A program made the translations under genes and the position numbers. A stretch of DNA of 64,000 nucleotides from Bacteroidales bacterium UBA5833 (GTDB lineage Bacteria > Bacteroidota > Bacteroidia > Bacteroidales > Lentimicrobiaceae), in contig DJGZ01000041.1 in the NCBI GenBank assembly GCA_002433025.1, positions 70,101 through 134,100 on the forward strand. The letters run 5' to 3'. A model generated the notes under the pieces. The model ran no database searches and was not told where the DNA came from. It worked only from the letters and a program-made list of their open reading frames with translations. Shown piece after piece: positions 1 through 9,247 of this stretch; positions within the stretch are counted from its first letter, which is position 1; each line of letters starts with the position of its first letter.

Positions 1-1
1 G

Positions 2-526
2 CGTTACAAACCGGGCAGCCTCGCCCTGATCGGTTGTGCAACGGGTAATGGCCTTGAGGAGGTCGATCCCGCGATTACAGGCATCGTTCATGCCGTGGAT
101 ATCAATCCCGCTTTCCTGGAACAACTTAATCAGCGTTTTGGACAGTCTTTGCCGGGTTTGAACATCCATTGTCTGGATATGGAAACCGATCTCCTTCCTT
201 TCAGTGATGCTGAACTGATTTTCTGCGGACTGGTCCTTGAATACGTAAAGCCGGAGGTGCTGATACCGAAATTGCTACAAGCACTGTCACCGGATGGTAC
301 ATTGGTGATTGTGATACAGCAAACCCGGAAATCTTCATTTGTGACCCCGACCCGTTACAATTCCCTTGCTTTGCTTTCAGGTTTTGCCGGAGAGGTTTCA
401 GTGGATGAAATGGCTGCTTTACTGGGGGCTAATGGCCTATGTTTGTGTGAAATGGATGAGGTCAGGCTGAATGATTCCAAAACTTTTCTGACTTTCCATT
501 GCTCAAAGGAAAAAGCGCATCAGTGA
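2..526 (+). CDS. Class I SAM-dependent methyltransferase, 5'-truncated by window edge
   Basis: The reading frame is open from base 2, so the true start lies before the window; the in-frame GTG at 95 is internal. The first visible residues contain GSLALIGCATGNGLEEV, a good match to motif I (the glycine-rich SAM-binding loop) of Rossmann-fold methyltransferases. An acidic motif II (HAVDIN) follows, and a motif IV/post-I region (LIFCGLVLEYV) comes next. About 175 residues are visible. The substrate cannot be told from sequence. The gene is followed by 388 bp of non-coding DNA, so it is not in the rnf operon. Confidence 0.75.
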   Translation, partial: RYKPGSLALIGCATGNGLEEVDPAITGIVHAVDINPAFLEQLNQRFGQSLPGLNIHCLDMETDLLPFSDAELIFCGLVLEYVKPEVLIPKLLQALSPDGTLVIVIQQTRKSSFVTPTRYNSLALLSGFAGEVSVDEMAALLGANGLCLCEMDEVRLNDSKTFLTFHCSKEKAHQ

Positions 527-914
527 CAGGAAATTTGCCGGCCCTTAACATAAAGCAGCAGAAGCCGGATTTACGGGAATTTCATCCCTGTTTTCGGGTT
601 TAAATTATATAAATCAAACTTATAACAGTGAATTCAGGCAATGAATGCCTGAACCATGACGATTGTGCCGGGTCAGGCTCAATTTATAGTAATTCTAAAC
701 AAATCTGTAAGATGCTGAATATTAAATAAATGTAATATGTATTATTGAATAGTGCTGATGTGTTAAATATTTAAATAGCTGAATAACAATATTATAACAG
801 CCATTTGATTTTGCGGTTATACTGACGGTCGTTTTTTTTTTGTTGCTACATTTGTCACGTTCTGCCTTAGCAGGTAAATGAACGCGGAATGATTTGCACC
901 TAAAAGAGCTGACA
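527..914. other. Non-coding gap upstream of the rnf operon
   Basis: This AT-rich stretch holds no convincing gene. Bases 633-653 form a perfect 8-bp hairpin (TTCAGGCA/TGCCTGAA, 5-nt loop) that could end the methyltransferase transcript, although no T run follows it. A candidate promoter at 847-854 is listed separately. Confidence 0.5.
847..854 (+). promoter_or_regulatory. Candidate Bacteroidota -7 element (TACATTTG) for rnf operon
   Basis: TACATTTG matches the TAnnTTTG consensus used by the Bacteroidota primary sigma factor. It lies about 60 bp before the chosen rnfB start. A near match, TGATTTTG, is at 806-813. No clear -33 element was found. Confidence 0.4.
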
Positions 915-1796
915 GTGAACGAAACCGTATTATTTGCCGTACTTTCACTGAGCGCCATCGGAGTTGCTTCTGCAGTAATTCTGTATTTTGTCGCTCAGAA
1001 ATTCAAAGTTATCGAGGACCCCCGGATAGATGTTGTCAACGAAATTCTTCCAGGCGCCAATTGCGGAGGCTGTGGTTTGGCCGGATGCCGTGCATTTGCT
1101 GAGGAGCTGGTAAAAACAGGGGATTTGTCGAAGCTGAACTGTCCGGTTGGCGGCAGCGATACCATGAAACAAATAGCATCGGTGCTCGGGCTTGAGGCTG
1201 AAGAGAAAGAGCCGATGATTGCCGTGGTACGTTGTAACGGAAGCCGGATTAACGCCCCTCAGAAGGTGATTTTCGACGGGGCTTCGTCCTGCGCTTTTGC
1301 GCATGCCTTATCGGCAGGCGAAAGCGGATGTCCCAACGGATGTCTGGGCCTTGGCGATTGTGTGGTGTCCTGTAAATTCGATGCGATCTATATCAGCCCT
1401 GAAACCGGACTTCCGGTGGTAAGCGATGAGAAATGCGTGGCCTGTGGTGCTTGTGTTACAGCCTGCCCGCGTAAGATCATTGAGCTCAGGAAGAAAGGCA
1501 AAAAAGACCGCAGGATTTTTGTATCCTGTGTGAATACTGAAAAAGGCGGACCGGCGAAGAAAAACTGCAGTGTAGCCTGCATCGGTTGCGGCAAATGTGT
1601 AAAGGAATGTCCATACGAAGCCATTACCCTTCAGAATAATCTGGCTTATATTGATTACGAAAAATGTAAGCTGTGCCGCAAATGTGCCCCCGTGTGTCCG
1701 ACCGGGGCCATTCTTGAGATCAATTTCCCGTTGCGGAAAGAAAAGCCCGGTGAACCCGGAGCAGAAAAGGTTGCCGAACCTGTTACAGCCGGCTAG
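915..1796 (+). CDS. rnfB: Rnf complex subunit B, ferredoxin-like electron-entry subunit
   Basis: RnfB takes electrons from reduced ferredoxin and passes them into the membrane-bound Rnf complex, which couples ferredoxin:NAD+ oxidoreduction to Na+ or H+ transport. An N-terminal membrane anchor (about residues 3-25) is followed by a 4Fe-4S domain with the signature GANCGGCGLAGC. Then come several CxxCxxCxxxCP ferredoxin motifs, for example CVACGACVTACP, CIGCGKCVKECP and CKLCRKCAPVCP. I chose GTG at 915 because AAAGAG lies 6 nt upstream and the membrane helix begins at once; an in-frame TTG at 894 is the alternative. It is the first gene of rnfBCDGEA. Confidence 0.93.
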   Translation: MNETVLFAVLSLSAIGVASAVILYFVAQKFKVIEDPRIDVVNEILPGANCGGCGLAGCRAFAEELVKTGDLSKLNCPVGGSDTMKQIASVLGLEAEEKEPMIAVVRCNGSRINAPQKVIFDGASSCAFAHALSAGESGCPNGCLGLGDCVVSCKFDAIYISPETGLPVVSDEKCVACGACVTACPRKIIELRKKGKKDRRIFVSCVNTEKGGPAKKNCSVACIGCGKCVKECPYEAITLQNNLAYIDYEKCKLCRKCAPVCPTGAILEINFPLRKEKPGEPGAEKVAEPVTAG

Positions 1797-1846
1797 CCAT
1801 TCATCAGTCGTTAACAAATTATAAACCAATACGCGGAGGAGATAAT

Positions 1847-3178
1847 TTGAAAACTTTTAAACTTGGCGGAGTCCATCCGGAAGAAAATAAAATTTCTGCC
1901 GGCGAAGCCATTGAAGTTCTCCCTTTGCCGGCAAAAGTCTGTATCCCTGTATCCCAAAGCCTCGGAGCCCCCTCAAAAGTGGTGGTGGAAAAAGGCGCCA
2001 TTGTGAAGACAGGACAGGTCATTGCCAAAGGAGAGTCCTTTATTTCATCCAATGTTCATTCGTCCGTTTCCGGTAAAGTCACCAAAATCGACGAAGTAAT
2101 TGATACTTCGGGGTATAAACGTCAGGCTGTTTACATTGACGTGGAAGGGGATGAATGGGAGGAAGGAATTGACCGTTCACCTGAAATTATCCATGATATT
2201 GTCCCTGACCGGGATGCAATCATCCGGAAGATCAACGAGATGGGTGTGGTTGGCCTTGGTGGCGCCACTTTTCCGTCGCATGTGAAGCTGATGGTCCCGG
2301 ATGGAAAAAAAGCCGAGTACCTGCTGATCAACGGAGTGGAATGTGAACCTTATCTGACCTCAGACCACCGCCTGATGCTTGAGCGGGGGGAAGAGATGGT
2401 GATCGGTGTCAAAATTCTTATGAAGGCTCTTGGCGTAAGCAAAGCTTTTATCGGGATAGAGAAGAACAAGCAGGATGCCATTGTACACCTGAGCGTGATC
2501 TGCTCTAAGCATCCGGGCATTGAGGTTGTACCCCTGAAGGTAAAATATCCGCAGGGCGGCGAAAAGCAGTTGATCAAAGCCGTTGTTAACCGTGAAGTCC
2601 CTTCGGGAAAACTTCCGATAGAAGTGGGTTGCGTGGTGAATAACGTAGGCACTGCGCTTGCCGTGTATGAAGCGGTTCAGAAAAACAAACCGCTCATCGA
2701 CCGGGTGGTAACCGTTACCGGGAAGTCAGTTGCAAAACCCTCGAACCTGCTTGTGCGCATTGGTGCGCCGGTAAGCGCGCTGGTTGATTTTGCCGGTGGA
2801 TTGCCCGAAGATGCAGGAAAAGTGATCAGCGGCGGACCCATGATGGGGAAAGCCCTGACATCACTCGATGTTCCGGTGGTAAAAGGCACATCCGGCATTC
2901 TGATCATGCAGGGTGCCGAATCGAAACGGGCGGCTGCCCTCAACTGCATCCGCTGCGGCCGCTGTATCACGGCCTGCCCGATGGGGCTGGAGCCTGTATT
3001 ACTGGCCCAGTTGTCGGAAAACCAGTTGTTCGAGCGTGCAGAAAAGGATAGAATCATGGACTGCATCGAATGTGGTTCATGCCATTATACCTGTCCGGCA
3101 GGTCGTCCGTTGCTCGACTACCTCAGGCTGGGTAAAAATAAAACCGGAATACTCATCAGAAATCGGGGGAAGAAATAA
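1847..3178 (+). CDS. rnfC: Rnf complex subunit C, NADH/FMN-binding peripheral subunit
   Basis: RnfC is the peripheral cytoplasmic subunit that carries the NADH- and FMN-binding (Nqo1-like) fold and two 4Fe-4S clusters. The protein has 443 residues, a usual length for short RnfC forms without the long C-terminal repeat tail of gamma-proteobacteria. Visible features are the glycine-rich GVVGLGGATFPSHVK loop, LLINGVECEPYLT, and two cluster motifs near the C-terminus, CIRCGRCITACP and CIECGSCHYTCP. The start is TTG at 1847, supported by a strong GGAGGAG 6 nt upstream. RnfD starts 1 nt after the stop codon, so the two are translationally coupled. Confidence 0.95.
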   Translation: MKTFKLGGVHPEENKISAGEAIEVLPLPAKVCIPVSQSLGAPSKVVVEKGAIVKTGQVIAKGESFISSNVHSSVSGKVTKIDEVIDTSGYKRQAVYIDVEGDEWEEGIDRSPEIIHDIVPDRDAIIRKINEMGVVGLGGATFPSHVKLMVPDGKKAEYLLINGVECEPYLTSDHRLMLERGEEMVIGVKILMKALGVSKAFIGIEKNKQDAIVHLSVICSKHPGIEVVPLKVKYPQGGEKQLIKAVVNREVPSGKLPIEVGCVVNNVGTALAVYEAVQKNKPLIDRVVTVTGKSVAKPSNLLVRIGAPVSALVDFAGGLPEDAGKVISGGPMMGKALTSLDVPVVKGTSGILIMQGAESKRAAALNCIRCGRCITACPMGLEPVLLAQLSENQLFERAEKDRIMDCIECGSCHYTCPAGRPLLDYLRLGKNKTGILIRNRGKK

Positions 3179-3179
3179 T

Positions 3180-4187
3180 ATGAACTTACTCACAGTTTCG
3201 GGATCACCCCATGTTCACACGCAGCAAAGTGTAAAATCCATTATGTATGGTGTGGTGATTGCCCTGATCCCAGCCATTTTCGTTTCACTCTATTTCTTCG
3301 GACTTGATGCCGCGCGGGTAATCTTTATTTCAGTGGCCGCCTGCCTCTTCTTCGAATGGGTTATTCAGAAGTACCTGATCAAGGGCCCTGTTACCATCAA
3401 TGATGGCAGCGCCCTGGTAACCGGCGTGCTGCTGGCCTTCAACGTGCCATCCAACCTGCCCTGGTGGATACTGGTCATTGGTGCACTGGTTTCCATCGGT
3501 ATTGGCAAAATGTCGTTTGGCGGACTTGGAAAGAATCCTTTCAATCCCGCGCTGGTAGGCCGTGTATTTCTGCTGATTTCATTTCCGGTGCAGATGACTT
3601 CCTGGCCGTTGCCAAAAGGGCTTTTTGGTTCGGGATTGACAGATGCCATTACAGGGCCGACAACGCTGGGCGTGCTCAAGGAAGGTCTGGATGCGGGAAA
3701 AACCGTTCAGGAAATCATGGCATCCCCCGACTTCCCTGGTTATATCAATGATTTGTTGGGAGCCCAGGGAGGATCGCTTGGCGAAATATCAGCCATTGCC
3801 CTGCTGCTTGGCGCCGTGTATATGCTCTCGCGCAAAATCATTACCTGGCACATTCCAACCGCCTACATAGGATCAGCAGTCATTTTTTCAGGCATTCTCT
3901 GGCTGGTTGACCCCACACATTATATTGACCCGGCACTGCACCTGCTGGCCGGAGGTATGATACTCGGCGTATTCTATATGGCCACCGATATGGTCTCTTC
4001 ACCCATGACACCGCGCGGGCAGATCGTCTTTGGCATCGGTGCCGGATTGCTTACTATAATGATCAGGGTATGGGGCGCATATCCCGAGGGTGTTTCTTTT
4101 GCCATTCTGATTATGAATGCTTTTACACCACTGATCAACAATGCATTTAAACCCAAAAGGTTCGGGGAGGTAGTGAAAAATGGCTAA
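3180..4187 (+). CDS. rnfD: Rnf complex subunit D, FMN-bearing membrane subunit
   Basis: RnfD is an integral membrane subunit related to NqrB and carries a covalently bound FMN. The ATG at 3180 directly follows the rnfC stop and gives a 335-residue protein beginning MNLLTVSGSPHVHT, the usual RnfD start; the frame stays open further upstream, but that part only overlaps rnfC. Multiple hydrophobic helices and the motif ITGPTTLG (site of the flavinylated threonine in the family) are visible, as is the conserved ATDMVSSPMTPRGQ segment. It overlaps rnfG by 8 nt. Confidence 0.94.
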   Translation: MNLLTVSGSPHVHTQQSVKSIMYGVVIALIPAIFVSLYFFGLDAARVIFISVAACLFFEWVIQKYLIKGPVTINDGSALVTGVLLAFNVPSNLPWWILVIGALVSIGIGKMSFGGLGKNPFNPALVGRVFLLISFPVQMTSWPLPKGLFGSGLTDAITGPTTLGVLKEGLDAGKTVQEIMASPDFPGYINDLLGAQGGSLGEISAIALLLGAVYMLSRKIITWHIPTAYIGSAVIFSGILWLVDPTHYIDPALHLLAGGMILGVFYMATDMVSSPMTPRGQIVFGIGAGLLTIMIRVWGAYPEGVSFAILIMNAFTPLINNAFKPKRFGEVVKNG

Positions 4188-4758
4188 ACTGGAATCAACT
4201 TTTAAAAATATGGTGCTTGTGCTGCTGGGCATCTCCCTGGTTGCTTCGTTTGCACTGGGTGCGGTTTATAACCTGACCAAAGACCCCATCGCCAAAGCGC
4301 AGCAACTGAAAAAAGAAGCTGCGATCAAACAGGTAGTCCCTGAATTTGAACAGCTTGAACCGGTATCTGTTACGCCTGCAGATGGCGGAGATCCGGTGGT
4401 GATAAACAAAGCCATTTCGGGAGGAGAAGTGGTTGGGTATGCAGTAGAAACATACAGCGATAAAGGTTTTGGGGGAAAGGTGCTATTAATGATAGGATTT
4501 CTTCCCGATGGCACCATTTTCAATACCGCTGTACTGAAGCATACTGAAACCCCCGGACTGGGTGACAAAATGGATGCCTCGAAATCATCATTCCCCGAAC
4601 AATTTAAAAATCAGAATCCTGAATCATTTACACTGAAAGTTAAAAAAGACGGCGGACAGGTGGATGCCATCACTGCGGCAACCATCAGCTCCCGGGCTTT
4701 TTGCGACGGCGTTCAGCGTGCCTATGATGCAGTTAAAACGGAAGGAGGTGAGAAATGA
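4180..4758 (+). CDS. rnfG: Rnf complex subunit G, covalent FMN-binding subunit
   Basis: RnfG has one N-terminal membrane helix (about residues 9-29) and a periplasmic FMN-binding domain. The flavinylation motif is seen as DAITAATISSRA near the C-terminus, where FMN is attached to a threonine; the family consensus is SGAT(S/T), so this copy has AAT in place of GAT. The ETPGLGDK motif typical of FMN_bind domains is also present. The protein is 192 residues. The start overlaps the end of rnfD and the stop overlaps the rnfE start (ATGA), which indicates a tightly coupled operon. Confidence 0.93.
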   Translation: MAKLESTFKNMVLVLLGISLVASFALGAVYNLTKDPIAKAQQLKKEAAIKQVVPEFEQLEPVSVTPADGGDPVVINKAISGGEVVGYAVETYSDKGFGGKVLLMIGFLPDGTIFNTAVLKHTETPGLGDKMDASKSSFPEQFKNQNPESFTLKVKKDGGQVDAITAATISSRAFCDGVQRAYDAVKTEGGEK

Positions 4759-5336
4759 ACCAGATGCAGAATTTTACCAAGGGATTTATTAAGAACAACC
4801 CGGTTCTGGTGCTGCTGCTCGGTATGTGTCCGACTCTGGGTGTTACCACCTCAGCCATCAATGGCCTGGGCATGGGCTTGGCCACCACTTTTGTACTGGT
4901 GATGGCCAACGTGGTGATTTCGCTGATGAAAAACATCATCCCCGACAAGGTCCGCATTCCTTCATTTATTGTAGTTATTGCTTCCTTTGTTACCATTGTC
5001 GACCTGGTGATGGCCGGATATGCACCTGCGCTGCATGAGCAACTCGGGCTTTTTATTCCCCTTATTGTGGTGAACTGTATTGTGCTCGGACGTGCCGAGG
5101 CTTTTGCCTCCAAGAACGATGTATTTTCCTCTATGATCGACGGACTGGGCATGGGACTTGGATTTGCCTTTGCCCTGACCCTGCTGGGCGGCATTCGCGA
5201 AATCCTCGGCAGCGGCGCCCTCTTCGGGATGAAATTTATCCAGGGTGATGCCATCCTGGTATTTGTGCTGGCTCCCGGGGCCTTTATCGCGCTTGGCTAT
5301 CTCATCGCGCTCATCAATAAACTCAGGAAAGCGTAA
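4755..5336 (+). CDS. rnfE: Rnf complex subunit E, membrane subunit
   Basis: RnfE belongs to the NqrD/RnfE family, a six-helix inner-membrane subunit that helps form the ion path and, with RnfA, binds a membrane-embedded iron centre. The family signature LLGMCPTLGVTTSAINGLGM is near the N-terminus, including the conserved cysteine of LGMCP. A second half-repeat holds IVVNCIVLGRAEAFA, with the other conserved cysteine. The protein is 193 residues. Its ATG overlaps the rnfG stop codon. Confidence 0.94.
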   Translation: MNQMQNFTKGFIKNNPVLVLLLGMCPTLGVTTSAINGLGMGLATTFVLVMANVVISLMKNIIPDKVRIPSFIVVIASFVTIVDLVMAGYAPALHEQLGLFIPLIVVNCIVLGRAEAFASKNDVFSSMIDGLGMGLGFAFALTLLGGIREILGSGALFGMKFIQGDAILVFVLAPGAFIALGYLIALINKLRKA

Positions 5337-5367
5337 TCAACGGGTTTAATACAAAAGAAGAAAGATT

Positions 5368-5940
5368 ATGGAATATATCATCATCATCATCTCGGCAATC
5401 TTTGTCAACAACATCGTTTTTGCGCAATTCCTCGGAATCTGTCCATTCCTGGGCGTATCCAACAAACTCTCAACATCTGTGGGTATGGGCGGCGCAGTGG
5501 TGTTTGTGATGACACTGGCTACCATCGTAACCTACCTGATCTATCAGTTTGTTCTGGTCCCGCTGGGGCTGGGATTTCTCCAGACCATCAGTTACATTCT
5601 GGTAATTGCGGCCCTGGTGCAAATGGTTGAGATCATCCTGAAAAAGGTGAGTCCATCGCTCTATCAGGCGCTTGGTATCTTCCTTCCGCTGATTACCACC
5701 AATTGCGCCGTATTGGGTGTAGCGATTCTGGTGATCCAGAAGAACCTGAACCTGCTCGAAAGTGTGGTATTTGCCGTTGCCACATCGGTCGGCTTTACCC
5801 TTGCGCTGGTAATTTTTGCCGGCATCCGTGAGCATATGGAATTAATGGGCGTCCCCAAAGGGATGCGCGGGGTGCCCATTGCCCTGGTGGTTGCCGGTCT
5901 GCTCTCCCTGGCCTTTATGGGTTTTGCCGGACTGGTATAA
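5368..5940 (+). CDS. rnfA: Rnf complex subunit A, membrane subunit
   Basis: RnfA is the NqrE-type partner of RnfE and shares its six-helix inverted-repeat topology. The motifs AQFLGICPFLGVSNKL and ITTNCAVLGVAI carry the two conserved cysteines thought to hold the intramembrane cluster. The protein is 190 residues, normal for the family. A 31-bp gap separates it from rnfE, and a strong hairpin terminator follows, so this is the last gene of the operon. Confidence 0.95.
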   Translation: MEYIIIIISAIFVNNIVFAQFLGICPFLGVSNKLSTSVGMGGAVVFVMTLATIVTYLIYQFVLVPLGLGFLQTISYILVIAALVQMVEIILKKVSPSLYQALGIFLPLITTNCAVLGVAILVIQKNLNLLESVVFAVATSVGFTLALVIFAGIREHMELMGVPKGMRGVPIALVVAGLLSLAFMGFAGLV

Positions 5941-5968
5941 CCGATAAGAAAATTTTTCATCACAAAAG

Positions 5969-5989
5969 CCCGGTTTTGCCGGGTTTTTT
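5969..5989 (+). terminator. Rho-independent terminator of the rnf operon
   Basis: CCCGG and CCGGG form a 5-bp GC stem with a TTTTG loop. It is followed at once by TTTTTT, 28 nt after the rnfA stop codon. Confidence 0.85.
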
Positions 5990-6040
5990 GATTTTGGCCC
6001 GGGTACGTGTATTAATTACACTATCCTGAATGTTAATGAT

Positions 6041-6048
6041 TATCTTTG
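6041..6048 (+). promoter_or_regulatory. Candidate -7 element (TATCTTTG) for the GH5 gene
   Basis: TATCTTTG matches TAnnTTTG and lies 93 bp before the GH5 start, in an intergenic region that follows a terminator. Confidence 0.45.
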
Positions 6049-6140
6049 CAAGGCGACCTAAGGTGAGATCCAAATCCTGGTTGAAATATTAAGCGTTTAA
6101 GTCGCTGTAAATAAAATTGTTACTGTAAAATATCTGTAAT

Positions 6141-8855
6141 ATGATCAGGTTCTTGTTTTTGTTCGTTTTTTCAATGGTAACATCCGGAATTGCTGCCCAG
6201 GGATTTCTGCATGCTTCAGGAAAGTATATCTATAGCGGGGCCGGGGAGGAGGTGATACTGCGCGGCATCGGCACCGGCAACTGGCTGCTGATGGAGGGTT
6301 ATATGATGAAATCGGCTGAGGTTGCCGGCACACATACAGGATTCAGGAATAAGCTGACGCAAACCATAGGTGCAGAACAAACAGCGACGTTCTATGAAGC
6401 CTGGCTAAACAATCATTTTACCCGTACGGATGTGGACAGCATGAAAGCCTGGGGTTTCAACAGCGTTCGTGTGGCCATGCATTACAAGTGGTTTACACTT
6501 CCCATAGAGGATGAGCCCGTGGCCGGACAGGACACCTGGTTAGAAGAAGGTTTTGTGCGTATCGACAGCCTGCTCGATTGGTGCGCCGACAATCAGATGT
6601 ACCTTTTTCTCGATCTTCACGGGGCGCCCGGCGGCCAGGGCAAAGATGCCAATATCTCGGATTATGATCCAACGAAACCTTCACTTTGGGAAAGCGCTGA
6701 AAACAGAAGGAAAACCGTGGCTCTGTGGGCCAGGCTGGCCGAACGGTATGCCCAGGAACCCTGGATCGGAGGCTATGACCTGATCAATGAGCCCAACTGG
6801 GAATTGCCCGGCGGAGCCCTGCTCCGACAGCTCTATGGTGAAATTACCAATGCCATCCGGGCGGTAGACCAGAATCATATGATTATCATTGAAGGCAACT
6901 GGTTTGCCAATGATTATACCGGGCTGACGCCTCCCTGGGATAACAATATGGTTTACAGCTTTCATAAATACTGGACTTACAATACCCAGAATGAAATCAG
7001 CTGGATCATTAACCTGAGAAATACCTGGAATGTGCCCACATGGCTGGGAGAATCCGGTGAAAACTCCAACAGCTGGTTTACCGATCTGATTGCCCTGTGT
7101 GAGCAGAACAGGATCGGCTGGTCGTGGTGGCCTGTTAAGAAGGCCGGGATTAACAATGTGCTGCAGGTGCCGGAGAGTCAGAATTATGACAACCTGATCA
7201 GCTACTGGAGATTTGGAACTCCGGCGCTGACGGCAGAGCAGGCTTTCGATGCCGTGATGGAATGGGCAGATAACCACAGAATCGAAAATTGTACGGTTAA
7301 GCGTGATGTAATTGATGCCATGATCCGCCAGCCACATTCCTATGAAACGCTGCCTTTCAGGGTATATCAGCCCGGTGAAGCGGTCCATGCCGTCAATTAT
7401 GATCTTGGCCGGAGTTCCTATGCTTATAAGGATGCTGATTCAGCCAATTACCATCTGAATACAGGTAGTTTTACCAACTGGAACCAGGGGTGGATGTACC
7501 GCAATGACGGGGTGGATATAGACAAATGCAGCGATGCCTTTCCGGGTGGGAACGGTTACAATATCCGGTGGACCGAAACAGGGGAATGGCTGCAATATAC
7601 TATAGGTGCGGATAGTGCGGCCGCTTACCGGTTAACGGTTCGTTCGGCTTCGAACAGCGCCCAGACAGGGATTGTAAGATTTACCATCAACGGAACAGAT
7701 ATCATCAGCCCGCTTACCCTTCCAAACACAGGTTCCATCAGCACTTGGACCTCTACGGCAGTGAATGATGTGATTATTCCGGAAGGAACCAGCAAAATCA
7801 GGCTTTATTTCGAAAGGGGAGGCTCAAACATTAACCTGTTCTCATTTGAGAATCCGGTACCGGCCAGCGCTGTACCATTTAAACATATTTTTGCTGAAAC
7901 TACTGTCTCTGGTCAGGAAGCATTGCTTACCCTTAATAAGGAAATCACTGAAATGAATGCTTCACTGGCAGACTTTCAGGTAACGGTTTCGGGCGCTTTG
8001 CATGGAATTTCCGCCGTTGCACCCGTTCCGGGCCAGCCTTCGAAGCTGATAATTACACTTGAAACTCCTGTGGAATACGGACAGCAGGTTAAGATAAGCT
8101 ATACCGGAAGCGGAATTTTAAACGGAATACAGCCGCTGGAACATTTTTCTGACATAAATGTCAAAAATAACCTTCCCCGGCGTTATCTGTTGCCGGCGCG
8201 CATCGAAGCGGAGGATTTTTATTTTAACAATGGATTTCAGATCGAAAACTGTTCCGATGCAGGAGGCGGGTACAATGTAGGATTCGCCAATAACGGCGAC
8301 TATCTTGATTACCTGATTAAAGTGCCGGAAGCCGGAGAATATCAGTTACTGTTCCGTATTGCTTCCCAGTATTCCAACGGAATTATCAGCATCAGGGCTT
8401 CGTCCGGAGGAAGTTTTCAGACTTATGGCTCTATGAATGTTTCAGCGACCGGCGGCTGGCAGAACTGGGAAAATCAAAGCGTCAGGCTGAACCTGCCGGC
8501 CGGGAACCTCAGGCTCAGGCTATACTCGTTTGCCGGGGAGTATAACATCAACTGGTTTAACATAGCCAAACCAACCGGAACCGGTGAAACAGACATAAAA
8601 AACCGGCTGAAGGTTTATCCGAATCCCGGGAACGGAATTTTCAAAATTGATTTATCTGACTTTGCGACCCATGAGGTTATTCTTCAGGTAACGGATATGG
8701 CGGGGCAGGCGGTTTACCAAAGCGCCCTTGCCGGTGGTACGCCGGGGGCGGAATTGGATTTAAGCCATCTGCCCTCAGGAATATATATCATTCGTATGCT
8801 CAGTGCCGCTAAAGCCGGAACAACCAGGGTAATACTTATGAATACACACATTTAA
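6141..8855 (+). CDS. Secreted GH5 glycanase with two CBM6-like modules and T9SS sorting domain
   Basis: This is a predicted extracellular beta-glycanase of 904 residues. Residues 1-20 form a signal peptide. Residues about 25-355 are a glycoside hydrolase family 5 TIM barrel, with the acid/base Glu217 in DLINEPNW and the nucleophile Glu304 in WLGESGEN. Two carbohydrate-binding modules of CBM6 type follow, one around residues 410-575 and one around 688-810 (RIEAEDFYFNNGF, NNGDYLDY). Between them is an Ig-like segment. The last 80 residues (VYPNPGNGIFKI to the end) are a T9SS type A sorting domain, so the enzyme should cross the outer membrane. The exact substrate (cellulose, mannan or glucan) cannot be fixed by eye. 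Confidence 0.88.
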   Translation: MIRFLFLFVFSMVTSGIAAQGFLHASGKYIYSGAGEEVILRGIGTGNWLLMEGYMMKSAEVAGTHTGFRNKLTQTIGAEQTATFYEAWLNNHFTRTDVDSMKAWGFNSVRVAMHYKWFTLPIEDEPVAGQDTWLEEGFVRIDSLLDWCADNQMYLFLDLHGAPGGQGKDANISDYDPTKPSLWESAENRRKTVALWARLAERYAQEPWIGGYDLINEPNWELPGGALLRQLYGEITNAIRAVDQNHMIIIEGNWFANDYTGLTPPWDNNMVYSFHKYWTYNTQNEISWIINLRNTWNVPTWLGESGENSNSWFTDLIALCEQNRIGWSWWPVKKAGINNVLQVPESQNYDNLISYWRFGTPALTAEQAFDAVMEWADNHRIENCTVKRDVIDAMIRQPHSYETLPFRVYQPGEAVHAVNYDLGRSSYAYKDADSANYHLNTGSFTNWNQGWMYRNDGVDIDKCSDAFPGGNGYNIRWTETGEWLQYTIGADSAAAYRLTVRSASNSAQTGIVRFTINGTDIISPLTLPNTGSISTWTSTAVNDVIIPEGTSKIRLYFERGGSNINLFSFENPVPASAVPFKHIFAETTVSGQEALLTLNKEITEMNASLADFQVTVSGALHGISAVAPVPGQPSKLIITLETPVEYGQQVKISYTGSGILNGIQPLEHFSDINVKNNLPRRYLLPARIEAEDFYFNNGFQIENCSDAGGGYNVGFANNGDYLDYLIKVPEAGEYQLLFRIASQYSNGIISIRASSGGSFQTYGSMNVSATGGWQNWENQSVRLNLPAGNLRLRLYSFAGEYNINWFNIAKPTGTGETDIKNRLKVYPNPGNGIFKIDLSDFATHEVILQVTDMAGQAVYQSALAGGTPGAELDLSHLPSGIYIIRMLSAAKAGTTRVILMNTHI

Positions 8856-9247
8856 TCTTTCTTTACTTCTACTGCCCTTAAACATCGTAAAGCTCAGGCA
8901 GGACAACAAGAGCCTGTGAAACTATTCTGAATTTACCAACCCGGATTGATCAATGCCAAGCCCGCCAGGGCTATGCTATTGATTTGTTAAGTCCGATCCG
9001 GAAAAAATCATATTGACGGCTTCCGTCGGATCAAACAGCGAAGATTCAGGCAATTTTTGGTCGCTCAGGATTTGTAAATATTGAAAAAATGATGTATATT
9101 ACACCATTATTATTAGCTCTCCCTGTTTCCAGGGATTCCTTCAGATTACTACCCGCCTTCCATACTTCCGGTTTATGACTGTTTTCATGAAAAGATGGCC
9201 TTCGCTTATTCTATTCATATAAAGAACCAACATAAATCCATATTCCG
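8856..9247. other. Non-coding gap with small hairpins
   Basis: No gene is evident here. Two short hairpins are visible: AGCCC/GGGCT at 8959-8972 and GACGG/CCGTC at 9015-9027. Neither has a T run. No clear TAnnTTTG element precedes the next gene. Confidence 0.45.
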